This document shows, piece by piece, positions 13,602 through 21,737 of a stretch of DNA of 64,000 nt. The stretch is from an uncultured Dehalococcoidia bacterium (GTDB taxonomy: Bacteria; Chloroflexota; Dehalococcoidia; Lucifugimonadales; UBA3495). The notes beneath the pieces were generated by a model. It did no database searches and was not told the DNA's origin. It saw only the letters and a program-made list of their open reading frames with translations. The translations under genes and the position numbers were made by a program. Each line of letters starts with the position of its first letter. Position 1 is the first letter of the stretch. The stretch is from positions 3,664,768-3,728,767 of the forward strand of contig OY282456.1 of the NCBI GenBank assembly GCA_958296225.1. Direction: 5' to 3'.

Positions 13602-14191
13602 ACCCGCAGCCCGTAACGCTAATCGGCCAGCACGTCCGCCTGCAACCCATCGGCCCGCAGCACGCCGCCGACCTGTTCGCTGTGGGGTCCGACGAATCCA
13701 TCTGGCGCTACCTCTCCCGTCCGGCATTCACGAGTTTGGACGATGCCAGAGAATGGGTTGATATGTGCGTTGCGCGCAACCAGTCGGGCGAGCGCGTCCA
13801 GTTCGCCGTGGTTCCGGCGGCTGAGGAACGGGCCATCGGCGCGACGGGCTATCTGGATATTGACCGCCCCAACCGCGCGCTGGAAATCGGCATGACCTGG
13901 TACGGCCTGGCCTACCAGCGCACCGCGGTCAACACCGAGTGCAAGTACCTGCTGCTGCGCCACGCTTTCGAGGACTTGGGCGCGCTGCGGGTCTGCCTGA
14001 AAACCGACAGCCGCAATGAGCGGTCGCAGCGGGCTATCGAGCGCATCGGCGCCGTGCGCGAGGGCGTGCTGCGAAACCACCGGATTACCTGGGACGGCGT
14101 GAACCGCCACTCGGTTTTCTTCAGCATCATCGCGAGCGAATGGCCCGGAGTAAAGGAGCGGCTGGAAGGGATGATGGCCGCTGCACGCTGA
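13598..14191 (+). CDS. GNAT family N-acetyltransferase (RimJ/RimL-like)
   Basis: A 197-aa protein, start chosen at the ATG overlapping the hicB stop. It has the RimJ/RimL/SpeG-type layout: VTLIGQHVRLQPI at the N-terminus, an 'ERAIGATGYLDID' strand, ALEIGMTWYGLAYQ and LRVCLKTDSRNERSQRAIER, which carries the acetyl-CoA contact region (N-xRS-xxAIE-x-G). The C-terminal RNHRITWDGVNRHSVFFSI is typical of the family. The expected activity is acetyl transfer from acetyl-CoA to a protein N-terminus, ribosomal protein or small amine; the substrate is unknown. Tight coupling to hicAB upstream and the peptidase downstream places it in one transcript. Confidence 0.9.
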   Translation: MNPQPVTLIGQHVRLQPIGPQHAADLFAVGSDESIWRYLSRPAFTSLDDAREWVDMCVARNQSGERVQFAVVPAAEERAIGATGYLDIDRPNRALEIGMTWYGLAYQRTAVNTECKYLLLRHAFEDLGALRVCLKTDSRNERSQRAIERIGAVREGVLRNHRITWDGVNRHSVFFSIIASEWPGVKERLEGMMAAAR

Positions 14192-15183
14192 TGGGACAGT
14201 CTGAATTTATGGGGACAATCGCCGACGTGCCGGGCATCGCAGCCGGCCACTGGACGGATGCCAACGCCGCTACCGGATGCTCGGTGATTCTGTGCGGGCG
14301 CGGCGCCGTGGGCGGTGTGGCGGTGCGCGGCGGTTCTCCCGGCACTCACGAGACTGACCTGCTGGACCCTGTCCGTCGGGTTGACCGGGTTCATGCCATA
14401 CTCCTCAGCGGGGGCAGCGCTTTCGGACTGGCGGCGGCCGGCGGCGTCCAGCGCTGGCTGGAGGAGCGGCGCATCGGGTTTGCGACGCGGCATGGGTACA
14501 TTCCGATTGTGCCGGCGGCCATTCTGTATGACCTGGGCATCGGCAGCGCGGATGTTCGCCCCGACGCCCGGGCCGGTTACGCCGCTTGCGCCGCGGCAAC
14601 CGGCTCGCCGCTGGCGACCGGCTCGGTGGGCGCGGGTACGGGGGCGACGGTGGCAAAAGCCTTCGGCATCGCGGGGGCGGTCAAGGGCGGTATTGGTTCG
14701 GCCCGTTGCGTGCTGGCGGACGGCGTGTCGGTGGGCGCGGCGGTAGCGGTCAACGCCTGGGGCGGTGTCTGCGACCATCGCGACGGCAGCCTCATCGCCG
14801 GGCCGCGCCGCCCGGACGGACGGATGGCAGACCCGGTGGAGATTATGCTGACCGGCGAAACGTCGGCGGAAACGTCGCTGCTGGTGAATACCACGATCGG
14901 GGTGGTCGCCACCGACGCCGCGCTGGACAAAATGCAGGTCAACTTCATGGCGTCTTCCGCCCACGATGGCCTGGCTCTGACTATCCGCCCCTGCCATACC
15001 CCCAACGACGGCGATACGCTGTTCGGCGTGGCAACCGGGGAAAACTCGGCGCCGGCAGACTTAATGGCAATCGTTGCGGCGGCCACGCAGGTAACGGCCC
15101 TGGCAGTCATCGACGCCGTGCGGTCGGCGACTAGCTTGGGCGGAGCGCCGGCGGTAGGGGAGTTGGCCGATGTCAACCGATAG
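14191..15183 (+). CDS. P1 family (DmpA/NylC-type) N-terminal nucleophile hydrolase
   Basis: A 330-aa P1/S58-family protein. The start is at 14191, overlapping the previous stop as TGATG. Family blocks include TIADVPGIAAGHWTD, GCSVILC, RVHAILLSGGSAFGLAAAGG, the PIVPAAILYDL segment and the GSVGAGTGATVAKAF region. Near residues 233-234 lies VNTTIGVVATDA, matching the Asn/Thr autocleavage site of the NylC branch, where the new N-terminal Thr is the nucleophile. DmpA-type members cut at Gly-Ser instead. Known activities are aminopeptidase, beta-aminopeptidase and amide-oligomer hydrolysis; substrate here is unknown. It overlaps the following gene by 14 nt. Confidence 0.9.
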   Translation: MGQSEFMGTIADVPGIAAGHWTDANAATGCSVILCGRGAVGGVAVRGGSPGTHETDLLDPVRRVDRVHAILLSGGSAFGLAAAGGVQRWLEERRIGFATRHGYIPIVPAAILYDLGIGSADVRPDARAGYAACAAATGSPLATGSVGAGTGATVAKAFGIAGAVKGGIGSARCVLADGVSVGAAVAVNAWGGVCDHRDGSLIAGPRRPDGRMADPVEIMLTGETSAETSLLVNTTIGVVATDAALDKMQVNFMASSAHDGLALTIRPCHTPNDGDTLFGVATGENSAPADLMAIVAAATQVTALAVIDAVRSATSLGGAPAVGELADVNR

Positions 15184-16051
15184 CGACGTCAGCATCGGCT
15201 TCGTGGGAGCCGGCACCTTGGGCCGGGGCCTGGCGCTGGCGCTGGCTGCGGTTGGATGCAGCGTAACAGCCGTGTCCAGTCGCACGCGGGCCAGCGCGGA
15301 TTGGCTGGCGGAACGGATTGACGGCTGCGTTGCGCTGGATACCCCCCAGGATGTTGCCGACCGTTGCAATCTGGTGTTTATCACCACGCCCGACGGTGTG
15401 ATTGCGGAAGTGGCCGCCGGCGTCAACTGGCGTGCCGGGCAAGGGGTCGCTCATTGCTGCGGCGCGGCGTCAACCGAACTGCTGACCGCGGCGGCGGACG
15501 CCGGCGCCGCGGTCGGCGCGATGCACCCGTTCCAGACCTTTGCCGCCCTCAGCGAACCGGCCGCCGCCGCCCGGCGTCTGTCCGGCGTTACCTTCGCGGT
15601 TTCCGCCACCGGGTGGCTGGCGGACTACCTGCCGTCGCTGGCCCAACGGCTGGACGGGCGGGCCATCACCATCGCGGACGAAATGCGTCCGCTCTACCAC
15701 GCCAGCGCCGTTTTGGGCTGCGGCTACGTAACCGCGCTGCTGGACGCCGCCATCAGCCTGTGGACACAGATGGGATTCACCGTTGAGGATGGGGTGCAGG
15801 CGGCCGTCCCCCTGGCCCGCGCCACCATCGAAGCCATCGCGGCCGCAGGGCCGGCCGCCGCCGTAACCGGGCCGGCCGTGCGCGGGGATGCCGCCACCAT
15901 CGCGGCGCACCTGGAGGCCCTGTCCCAACACGCCGCGCGCCTGATTCCCTTGTACCGGGAGCTGACGCTGGCCTCACTGCCACTGGCGCGGAGCAAGGGG
16001 GTGGGGGAGGCAGACTTGGCGGCGCTATCTGATACAATCACGGCACTATGA
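15170..16051 (+). CDS. Rossmann-fold/DUF2520 oxidoreductase-like protein
   Basis: A 293-aa protein. An N-terminal NAD(P)-binding Rossmann motif (IGFVGAGTLGRGLALALA) is followed by CNLVFITTPDGVIAEVA and a DUF2520-type helical domain beginning about residue 140 (YHASAVLGCGYVTALLDA). The AVGAMHPFQTFA segment with conserved His-Pro is characteristic of this group. The fold resembles ketopantoate reductase and prephenate dehydrogenase. It overlaps panB by 4 nt, and no panE is seen in the window, so a role in reducing ketopantoate (PanG-like) is a reasonable inference but not shown. Confidence 0.85.
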   Translation: MSTDSDVSIGFVGAGTLGRGLALALAAVGCSVTAVSSRTRASADWLAERIDGCVALDTPQDVADRCNLVFITTPDGVIAEVAAGVNWRAGQGVAHCCGAASTELLTAAADAGAAVGAMHPFQTFAALSEPAAAARRLSGVTFAVSATGWLADYLPSLAQRLDGRAITIADEMRPLYHASAVLGCGYVTALLDAAISLWTQMGFTVEDGVQAAVPLARATIEAIAAAGPAAAVTGPAVRGDAATIAAHLEALSQHAARLIPLYRELTLASLPLARSKGVGEADLAALSDTITAL

Positions 16052-16881
16052 CGACTACTATTAGAAAACTGGCCGAGATGAAGCGCGCCGGGGAAAAAAT
16101 CCCCATGGTCACCGCTTACGACTATACGGCGGCGCGTATCGCCGATGCTGCCGGCATCCCCATCATCCTGGTGGGCGACAGCCTGGGCATGGTGGTGTTG
16201 GGGTACGACTCCACCATTCCCGTTACTATGGACGATATGCTGCGCCATGCCCGCATGGTGAGTCGGGGCGCGTCCGACGCGCTGGTGGTCGTCGACCTGC
16301 CCTTCATGGCCTACCAGGTTGACGCCAGCGAGGCCATGAGGAACGCCGGACGACTGATGCAGGAAGGCGGAGCGCACACGGTAAAGCTGGAAGGCGGCGT
16401 TGCCATCGCCGACACGGTACGCCGTATCGTGGACGCCGGCGTGCCGGTGATGGGTCACATCGGACTGACTCCGCAATCGGTGAACGCCCTGGGCGGCTAC
16501 CGGGTGCAGGGGCGCACCAGAGCGGCGGCCCGTCGGGTTCTGGACGACGCCCTGGCCCTGCAGAACGCCGGAGCCTACTCGGTGGTGCTGGAATGTGTGC
16601 CCAGCCCGTTGGCCCGGCTCATCACCCAGCGGCTCGCCATTCCCACCATCGGCATCGGCGCCGGGCCGGATTGCGACGGGCAGGTGCAGGTGTTCCACGA
16701 TATGCTGGGCCTCTTCGCCGATTTCGTTCCCCGGCACGCCCGGCGCTATGCCAGCCTGGCCGGTGACATCGGCGCCGCGTTCCGCCGGTACGCCGACGAC
16801 GTGCGCAGCGGGGCCTTTCCGACAGCGGCGGAGAGCTTTACGATGAACGAAAGCCTGCTGGCCGACCTGCGGGACGAATAG
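16048..16881 (+). CDS. panB: 3-methyl-2-oxobutanoate hydroxymethyltransferase
   Basis: A 277-aa PanB, the first committed step of pantothenate synthesis: transfer of hydroxymethyl from methylene-tetrahydrofolate to 2-oxoisovalerate, giving ketopantoate. The signature segments are present: MVTAYDYTAARIADAAGIP, ILVGDSLGMVVLGYDST (metal-binding Asp and Ser), DLPFMAYQ, KLEGG, PVMGHIGLTPQSVNALGGY and VLECVP, then TIGIGAGPDCDGQVQVFHDM. Length is normal for the family. It begins inside the stop of the DUF2520 gene, implying translational coupling. Confidence 0.97.
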   Translation: MTTTIRKLAEMKRAGEKIPMVTAYDYTAARIADAAGIPIILVGDSLGMVVLGYDSTIPVTMDDMLRHARMVSRGASDALVVVDLPFMAYQVDASEAMRNAGRLMQEGGAHTVKLEGGVAIADTVRRIVDAGVPVMGHIGLTPQSVNALGGYRVQGRTRAAARRVLDDALALQNAGAYSVVLECVPSPLARLITQRLAIPTIGIGAGPDCDGQVQVFHDMLGLFADFVPRHARRYASLAGDIGAAFRRYADDVRSGAFPTAAESFTMNESLLADLRDE

Positions 16882-16882
16882 A

Positions 16883-17329
16883 TTGCCTTCCGGGAACAAT
16901 GGACGTTCGGCAGGCCGGGGCGGGGCTTTCGACATTCTGTCCCGGCGCGCCGGTCGGTTTCTGGCGGCGTTTTTCAGTCTTTGGACGCTGCTGGCCGGGC
17001 TGCTCAGCTACGCGCGCATCGTAACCGCCGAAAACACGCCGCTGTCCTGGCCCGAAATCGTTATAATCGTCATCGTCGCCGCCGGCGTCACCGTCGGCAT
17101 CGCGTTCCCGCTGGCAGTCGGATTTGTGGAGGGAATACCTATGGTACTCGCAAAATTGTATAGAGACCGTGTTCGTGAGGAGGGCCGTGAGGAAGGTATG
17201 AAAGAGATGCTGGCCCGCTGGCAGGAATGGAACCGGCGCCGTAACGCGGCGGAGCAGGCCGGCCAGCCTTTCAACGAACCGGAGCCGGGGTTGGACGCAG
17301 CCGGCGATAATCAGAATGCGCCGGGCTGA
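16883..17329 (+). CDS. Small membrane protein with charged coiled tail, unknown function
   Basis: A 148-aa open frame starting at a TTG one base after the panB stop. It has two hydrophobic helices (about residues 26-46, FLAAFFSLWTLLAGLLSY; and 58-82, EIVIIVIVAAGVTVGIAF). A cytoplasmic-looking charged stretch follows (YRDRVREEGREEGMKEMLAR), then a Pro/Asn-rich tail. I do not recognise a named family. An internal ATG at 17142 would give only the charged tail. Its position right after panB suggests co-transcription, not a pantothenate function. Confidence 0.6.
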   Translation: MPSGNNGRSAGRGGAFDILSRRAGRFLAAFFSLWTLLAGLLSYARIVTAENTPLSWPEIVIIVIVAAGVTVGIAFPLAVGFVEGIPMVLAKLYRDRVREEGREEGMKEMLARWQEWNRRRNAAEQAGQPFNEPEPGLDAAGDNQNAPG

Positions 17330-17411
17330 TGGCAACCCGCAGGAACGAAACTAATCCCACGGGCCGGCCGCCAGCCGGTCGTTCTACTTACCCGCAAAGG
17401 AAGGGCTGTAA

Positions 17412-18263
17412 ATGGCTAGACTCGAAGGAAAAACCGCAATCGTTACCGGCGCCAGCCGCGGCATCGGCGCTGCAATCAGCCGCCTTTTCGCCGCCGAGGG
17501 TGCCCGCGTCATCTGCGCCGCCCGCACCGTGAACGAGGGCGACCACCCCTTGGAGGGCTCGCTGGCCAGGACCATCGCTGACATCAAAGAGGCCGGTGGG
17601 GAAGCTACGGCGGTGGCCGCCAACATATCCTTGCCCGAGGACTGCCAGCGGCTGGTCGAGGAAACCCGCAGCAGCTACGGCCCGGTGGACGTGCTGGTCA
17701 ACAATGCTGCCCTGACCTACTATCTGCCCATCAAGGACTTCCCCATCAATCGCTGGATGCGCTCCTGGGCAGTGAATTTCCACGCGCCCTTTATCCTGAG
17801 CCAACTGGTATTAGGCGATATGATTGAGCGCCGGTCGGGCAGCATCGTCAACATCTCGTCGGGCGGCGCCGTGGGGCCGGGTCGTGGGCCATACACCACC
17901 CCATCCAACAACGGCACCTGCTACGGAGCGGAAAAAGCGGCGCTGGAACGATTCTCTCAGGGCCTGGCGCAGGAAGTGTATGAGTACGGCATATCGGTTA
18001 CGGCGGTATCGCCGTCGCTGGTAGTGCCCACCCCGGGCACGGTATTCCACCACCTGGTGGAAGGTATGGACGACCCTCGCGGCGAGTCGCCGGAACTGCT
18101 GGCCCAGGCCACGCTCCTGCTGGCCTCGGAGCCGGTGGATAAGGTTACCGGCCGGGTTTGTTACAGCCAGCAGATTCTCCTGGAGTTCGGCTGGATTGCC
18201 GAAGGTCGCGGCTGGGGCGTGGATAACTCCCGGGGGCCGGGCAGCGGGTACAGCCAAATCTGA
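17412..18263 (+). CDS. Short-chain dehydrogenase/reductase (SDR)
   Basis: A 283-aa classical SDR: cofactor motif TGASRGIGAAIS at residues 12-23, the NNAALTYYLPI stretch (NNAG-like), the catalytic Ser in SIVNISSGGA and the canonical YGAEKAALERF (YxxxK). It has an Asn-rich insertion before the Tyr. The family performs NAD(P)-dependent oxidation or reduction of alcohols and ketones; specificity cannot be read from sequence. A good SD (GGAAGGG) precedes the ATG. It is followed 49 bp later by an acyl-CoA dehydrogenase, suggesting a shared catabolic CoA-linked pathway. Confidence 0.93.
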   Translation: MARLEGKTAIVTGASRGIGAAISRLFAAEGARVICAARTVNEGDHPLEGSLARTIADIKEAGGEATAVAANISLPEDCQRLVEETRSSYGPVDVLVNNAALTYYLPIKDFPINRWMRSWAVNFHAPFILSQLVLGDMIERRSGSIVNISSGGAVGPGRGPYTTPSNNGTCYGAEKAALERFSQGLAQEVYEYGISVTAVSPSLVVPTPGTVFHHLVEGMDDPRGESPELLAQATLLLASEPVDKVTGRVCYSQQILLEFGWIAEGRGWGVDNSRGPGSGYSQI

Positions 18264-18312
18264 CGCGCCTAACGTGATAAGATAGCCGAAACGCCGGGAC
18301 AGGAGTGTTACG

Positions 18313-19485
18313 ATGGAGTTCCAGTTTAGTACCGAGGACGCTGCTTTCCAGAGCGACCTGCGGCAGTTCATCTCCGATGAGTATGTTCCCGAATGGGAAT
18401 TGGGCGAGCGGGGCGCCGGCGAGGAGAACTGGCAGCGCACCCTGGACGTGCGGCGCAAGCTGGCCGACCGGGGCTGGCTGACCATGCACTGGCCCGAAGA
18501 GTACGGCGGGCAGAAAGCATCGCCGGTAAGGACGGCAATCTTCAACGAGGCGATGACCTACCACCGCGCGCCCGGACGGGACAACTTCGGCGTGCGGATG
18601 ATGGGCGCCACCCTGATGATTCACGGCACCGACGCGCAGAAAGCCGACCACCTGCCCCCGGTAGCCAGGGGCGAAGTGCAATGGTGCCAGGGCTACAGTG
18701 AGCCGGAGTCCGGTTCCGACCTCGCGTCGTTGAGCACCCGCGCCATCCGCGACGGCGACGAATTCGTCGTCAACGGCAGCAAAATCTGGACCTCAATGGG
18801 ACACCGCGGCGACTGGATTATGCTGCTCACCCGCACCGACACCGACGCCCCCAAGCACCGGGGCATCAGCTTCTTTCTGGTGGACATGAAAACCCCTGGC
18901 ATCGAAGTGCGCCCCATCATCAACATGGGCGGCCGCCACGAGTTCAACCAGGTGATTTTTGACAATGTTCGGGTGCCGGCCAGCAACATCGTCGGCGAGG
19001 AAAACCGGGGCTGGTACGTGGCCGTGACGCTGCTGGACTTCGAGCGTTCCGGCATCGACTACTCCGCCGCCGCCCGCCGGCATCTGGACGACACGCGCCA
19101 GTGGGCCGACGGCATCCGGCGCAACAGCCAACCGCTGAGCCGGGAGCCGTGGGTGCGCAACCTGCTGGCCGACCGCTACATTGAGACTGAAGTGGCCCGC
19201 CTCATCGCCTACAACGTAGCCTGGATGCAGGGCGAGGGACTGGTGCCCAACAAAGAGGCGTCAATGTCCAAAGTGTTCGGCAGCGAAACGGTCCAGCGCA
19301 CCACCGCCGCCTGCCTGGAAATTATGGGTATGTACGGCGGCCTCCGCGATGAAAAATGGACGCCCATGGCAGCCGATATGCAGGAGCACTGGCTGCGCGC
19401 CTTCTCCCACACCATCGCCGCCGGCACCAGCGAAGTGCAGCGCAACATCATCGCCAGCCGGGGGCTGGGGTTGCCACGGGGGTAG
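18313..19485 (+). CDS. Acyl-CoA dehydrogenase
   Basis: A 390-aa flavoprotein of the acyl-CoA dehydrogenase family. It has an N-terminal helical domain, the CQGYSEPESGSDLASL FAD/substrate loop (residues 118-133), the middle beta domain (VVNGSKIWTSMGHRGDW) and the C-terminal helical domain ending GTSEVQRNIIASRGLGLPRG. Such enzymes introduce the alpha-beta double bond of acyl-CoA and pass electrons to ETF. The 'MHWPEEYGG' segment is typical of FadE17/IpdE-like actinobacterial and Chloroflexota homologues. SD GACAGGAG lies 7 nt before the ATG. The 132 bp after it hold only a short fragment ending DLQKARQTVEYFVRRM, apparently a gene remnant. Confidence 0.95.
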   Translation: MEFQFSTEDAAFQSDLRQFISDEYVPEWELGERGAGEENWQRTLDVRRKLADRGWLTMHWPEEYGGQKASPVRTAIFNEAMTYHRAPGRDNFGVRMMGATLMIHGTDAQKADHLPPVARGEVQWCQGYSEPESGSDLASLSTRAIRDGDEFVVNGSKIWTSMGHRGDWIMLLTRTDTDAPKHRGISFFLVDMKTPGIEVRPIINMGGRHEFNQVIFDNVRVPASNIVGEENRGWYVAVTLLDFERSGIDYSAAARRHLDDTRQWADGIRRNSQPLSREPWVRNLLADRYIETEVARLIAYNVAWMQGEGLVPNKEASMSKVFGSETVQRTTAACLEIMGMYGGLRDEKWTPMAADMQEHWLRAFSHTIAAGTSEVQRNIIASRGLGLPRG

Positions 19486-19617
19486 TGAGGCCCGCCAATG
19501 ACCAACCTGAAACACAAGGGTTTCTGAACGACGCAGATTTGCAAAAGGCCCGGCAAACCGTAGAGTATTTCGTAAGACGGATGCTGATGATTGCCGGAAC
19601 CGGTGGGGGATGAGCAA

Positions 19618-21372
19618 ATGTACCACCCTGGGGGAACCATCAAAGATGCGGTGTACAGCATCGCGTCTCGTAAATATGTCTTGCCGGCAATCCAGAGAGA
19701 ATTTGTCTGGAGTCAAGAACAGATTTGTGCGCTGTTCGACAGCCTGATGCAAGGCTATCCGTTTGGGGAGTTTTTGTTCTGGCAGATTACTCCGGAGAAC
19801 TCCGGAAAATACCGCTACTACGATTTCGTACTCGACTACCACCAACGCGACGACCCGCATTGCCACGATTTGGGCATCCTGCCGGACAGTCCACTGACGG
19901 CGGTGCTGGATGGTCAGCAACGGCTAACGGCTTTCAATATTGGTCTCCGCGGATCGGTGGCAATCAAGATTCCCTACAAATGGTGGAATAACCCGGATGC
20001 GTTCCCTCGCCGGGTTTTAGCGCTGGACTTGTTGACGCAACCTGAACCTGATGAGGAAGGCAACCGTTACGCCTTCGCATTCATCGAAGAAAGCAGAGTC
20101 GGCATCGATGGAGGACGGCTTTGGTACAAGGCAGCCGACATTTTGAAAATCCGAGACGATACGGCTTGGCCTGACATGGACGATTGGCTTAATGACAAAG
20201 ACATTAGCCAAGAGCAACGAAGCCTGGCTATCCGTATCTTGTCCCGTTTGTACCAAGCTGTTCACAAAGACCAGACGGTGTGCTATTACGAGGAAAGGAA
20301 CCAGGACATTGAGCATGTACTCAATATATTTATCCGACGCAACAGAGGCGGCACCGTTCTCTCTTACTCCGACCTCTTGCTGAGCATTGCAACGTCGCAG
20401 TGGGATAACTTGGATGCCCGCAAAGAAGTTCATGCACTAGTCGACGACCTGAACCGCATTGGGTCCGGTCTTAACCTGACGAAGGACTTCGTGCTGAAAG
20501 CCGGGCTAATGCTTACCGACATCGCAAGCGTCGGTTTCCAGGTTCGCAATTTCACGCACGCCAATATGGCGATTCTCGAAAAGAATTGGTCAAGAATCAG
20601 CGCCGCGCTGGTCGAAACTATCCAACTGGTAACCGGCTTCGGATTCGACGGCAACAGCATTCGGGCCAACAGCGCATTGCTTCCGATTGCATACTACATC
20701 TACCATCTAGGCGCACCAACGGACTTTGACATTCACACAAGATATGAGCCAGACCGCAAGGCAATCCGAGGTTGGCTCACCCGTTCTATCTTGAAGTCCG
20801 GCGTCTGGGGCAGCGGTTTAGATACCCTGTTGACTGCGCTTCGTGACGTCTTGCGCAACACGAGCAACGGGCAATTTCCGGCGTCGGAAATGCGCCGGGT
20901 TATGGCGCAGCGGGGCAAGAGCTTGGAATTTTCACAGGAAGAAGTCGAGGACCTTGCCGACATGGGAATTAGCGACCGCCGTACTTTCCCACTGCTGGCA
21001 TTGCTATACCCGTTCATTGACTTGCAGAGCAATCGCTTCCACATCGACCATGTTTTCCCCAAGAGTCGCTTTACCACAACCCGATTGCGCTCCGCCAAAG
21101 TTGGCGAGGATCAGATTGAGTCTTTCATTGACTTGGCCAACCGCCTTCCCAATCTCCAGTTACTTGACGGAGCCATCAACCTTGAAAAGCAAGCTAAACT
21201 GCCGGCGGAATGGTTGGATGAGCGTTTTCCAGATGATCAAGCGCGCCAGCATAATTGCAATCTGCACCATCTGGGCGATGTTCCTCGTGAGATGGTCGGT
21301 TTTGGGAAATTCTACGAGGCGCGGCGGGAACAGTTGCAGGAACGCATTGCCGAGTTGGTAAATTCGGTGTGA
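19618..21372 (+). CDS. GmrSD-like DUF262/DUF1524 nuclease, probable defence gene
   Basis: A 584-aa single-chain protein. The N-terminal DUF262 (ParB-like NTPase) domain has LPAIQREFVWSQEQICALFD and the signature DGQQRLTAF near residue 96. The C-terminal DUF1524 HNH domain has FHIDHVFPKSRFTTTRL near residues 473-489 and a later NRLPNLQLLDGAIN (HNH Asn region). This is the fused architecture of GmrSD type IV restriction enzymes, which cut modified DNA. Activity on phage DNA is inferred. The start is the ATG at 19618 behind GGTGGGGGATGAG. Base composition is visibly less GC-rich than its neighbours, consistent with acquisition between the acyl-CoA dehydrogenase and the hydratase. Confidence 0.88.
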   Translation: MYHPGGTIKDAVYSIASRKYVLPAIQREFVWSQEQICALFDSLMQGYPFGEFLFWQITPENSGKYRYYDFVLDYHQRDDPHCHDLGILPDSPLTAVLDGQQRLTAFNIGLRGSVAIKIPYKWWNNPDAFPRRVLALDLLTQPEPDEEGNRYAFAFIEESRVGIDGGRLWYKAADILKIRDDTAWPDMDDWLNDKDISQEQRSLAIRILSRLYQAVHKDQTVCYYEERNQDIEHVLNIFIRRNRGGTVLSYSDLLLSIATSQWDNLDARKEVHALVDDLNRIGSGLNLTKDFVLKAGLMLTDIASVGFQVRNFTHANMAILEKNWSRISAALVETIQLVTGFGFDGNSIRANSALLPIAYYIYHLGAPTDFDIHTRYEPDRKAIRGWLTRSILKSGVWGSGLDTLLTALRDVLRNTSNGQFPASEMRRVMAQRGKSLEFSQEEVEDLADMGISDRRTFPLLALLYPFIDLQSNRFHIDHVFPKSRFTTTRLRSAKVGEDQIESFIDLANRLPNLQLLDGAINLEKQAKLPAEWLDERFPDDQARQHNCNLHHLGDVPREMVGFGKFYEARREQLQERIAELVNSV

Positions 21373-21395
21373 GGGAAGCAGAGGATGGCGGTACA

Positions 21396-21734
21396 ATGAA
21401 ACTGCCTAACGCAGAACACGCCTATGTTGCACCGGCGAAAATCCTGGACTACCTGCTGTCGATGGAAAGCCCCCGCGGTAAGAGTAAGGCCCGGTTTTTC
21501 ACGCAATTCGGTTTCAGCGCTGACCGATGGCAGCAGTTGGCGAATGCGTTGCGCATTCACGGAGTAAGCCACGAAGTCACCAGCGTTACCCAAACCCAAC
21601 ACGGCACAAGATTCACTGTTGACGGCGAGCTGCAAACTCTCGACGGTCGCAATCCGCACATCCGAACTGCCTGGATTATCCGCAACGGTTCGGAAGAACC
21701 CCGGCTGATTACCGCCCACCCACGACGGAGGTGA
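21396..21734 (+). CDS. DUF6883 protein, putative toxin-like partner
   Basis: A 112-aa protein starting MKLPNAEHAYVAPAKILDYL, continuing with a 'HPRGKSKARFF'-like segment (here SPRGKSKARFFTQFGF), then HEVTSVTQTQHGTRFTVDGE and TAWIIRNGSEEPRLITAHP. This matches my memory of the DUF6883 family, which is often encoded directly before a DUF4926 protein in what look like toxin-antitoxin pairs; function is unproven. It follows the DUF262 gene by 23 bp and precedes the DUF4926 start by 3 bp. The N-terminal ATG is preferred over an upstream GTG at 21369. Confidence 0.75.
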   Translation: MKLPNAEHAYVAPAKILDYLLSMESPRGKSKARFFTQFGFSADRWQQLANALRIHGVSHEVTSVTQTQHGTRFTVDGELQTLDGRNPHIRTAWIIRNGSEEPRLITAHPRRR

Positions 21735-21737
21735 AGT

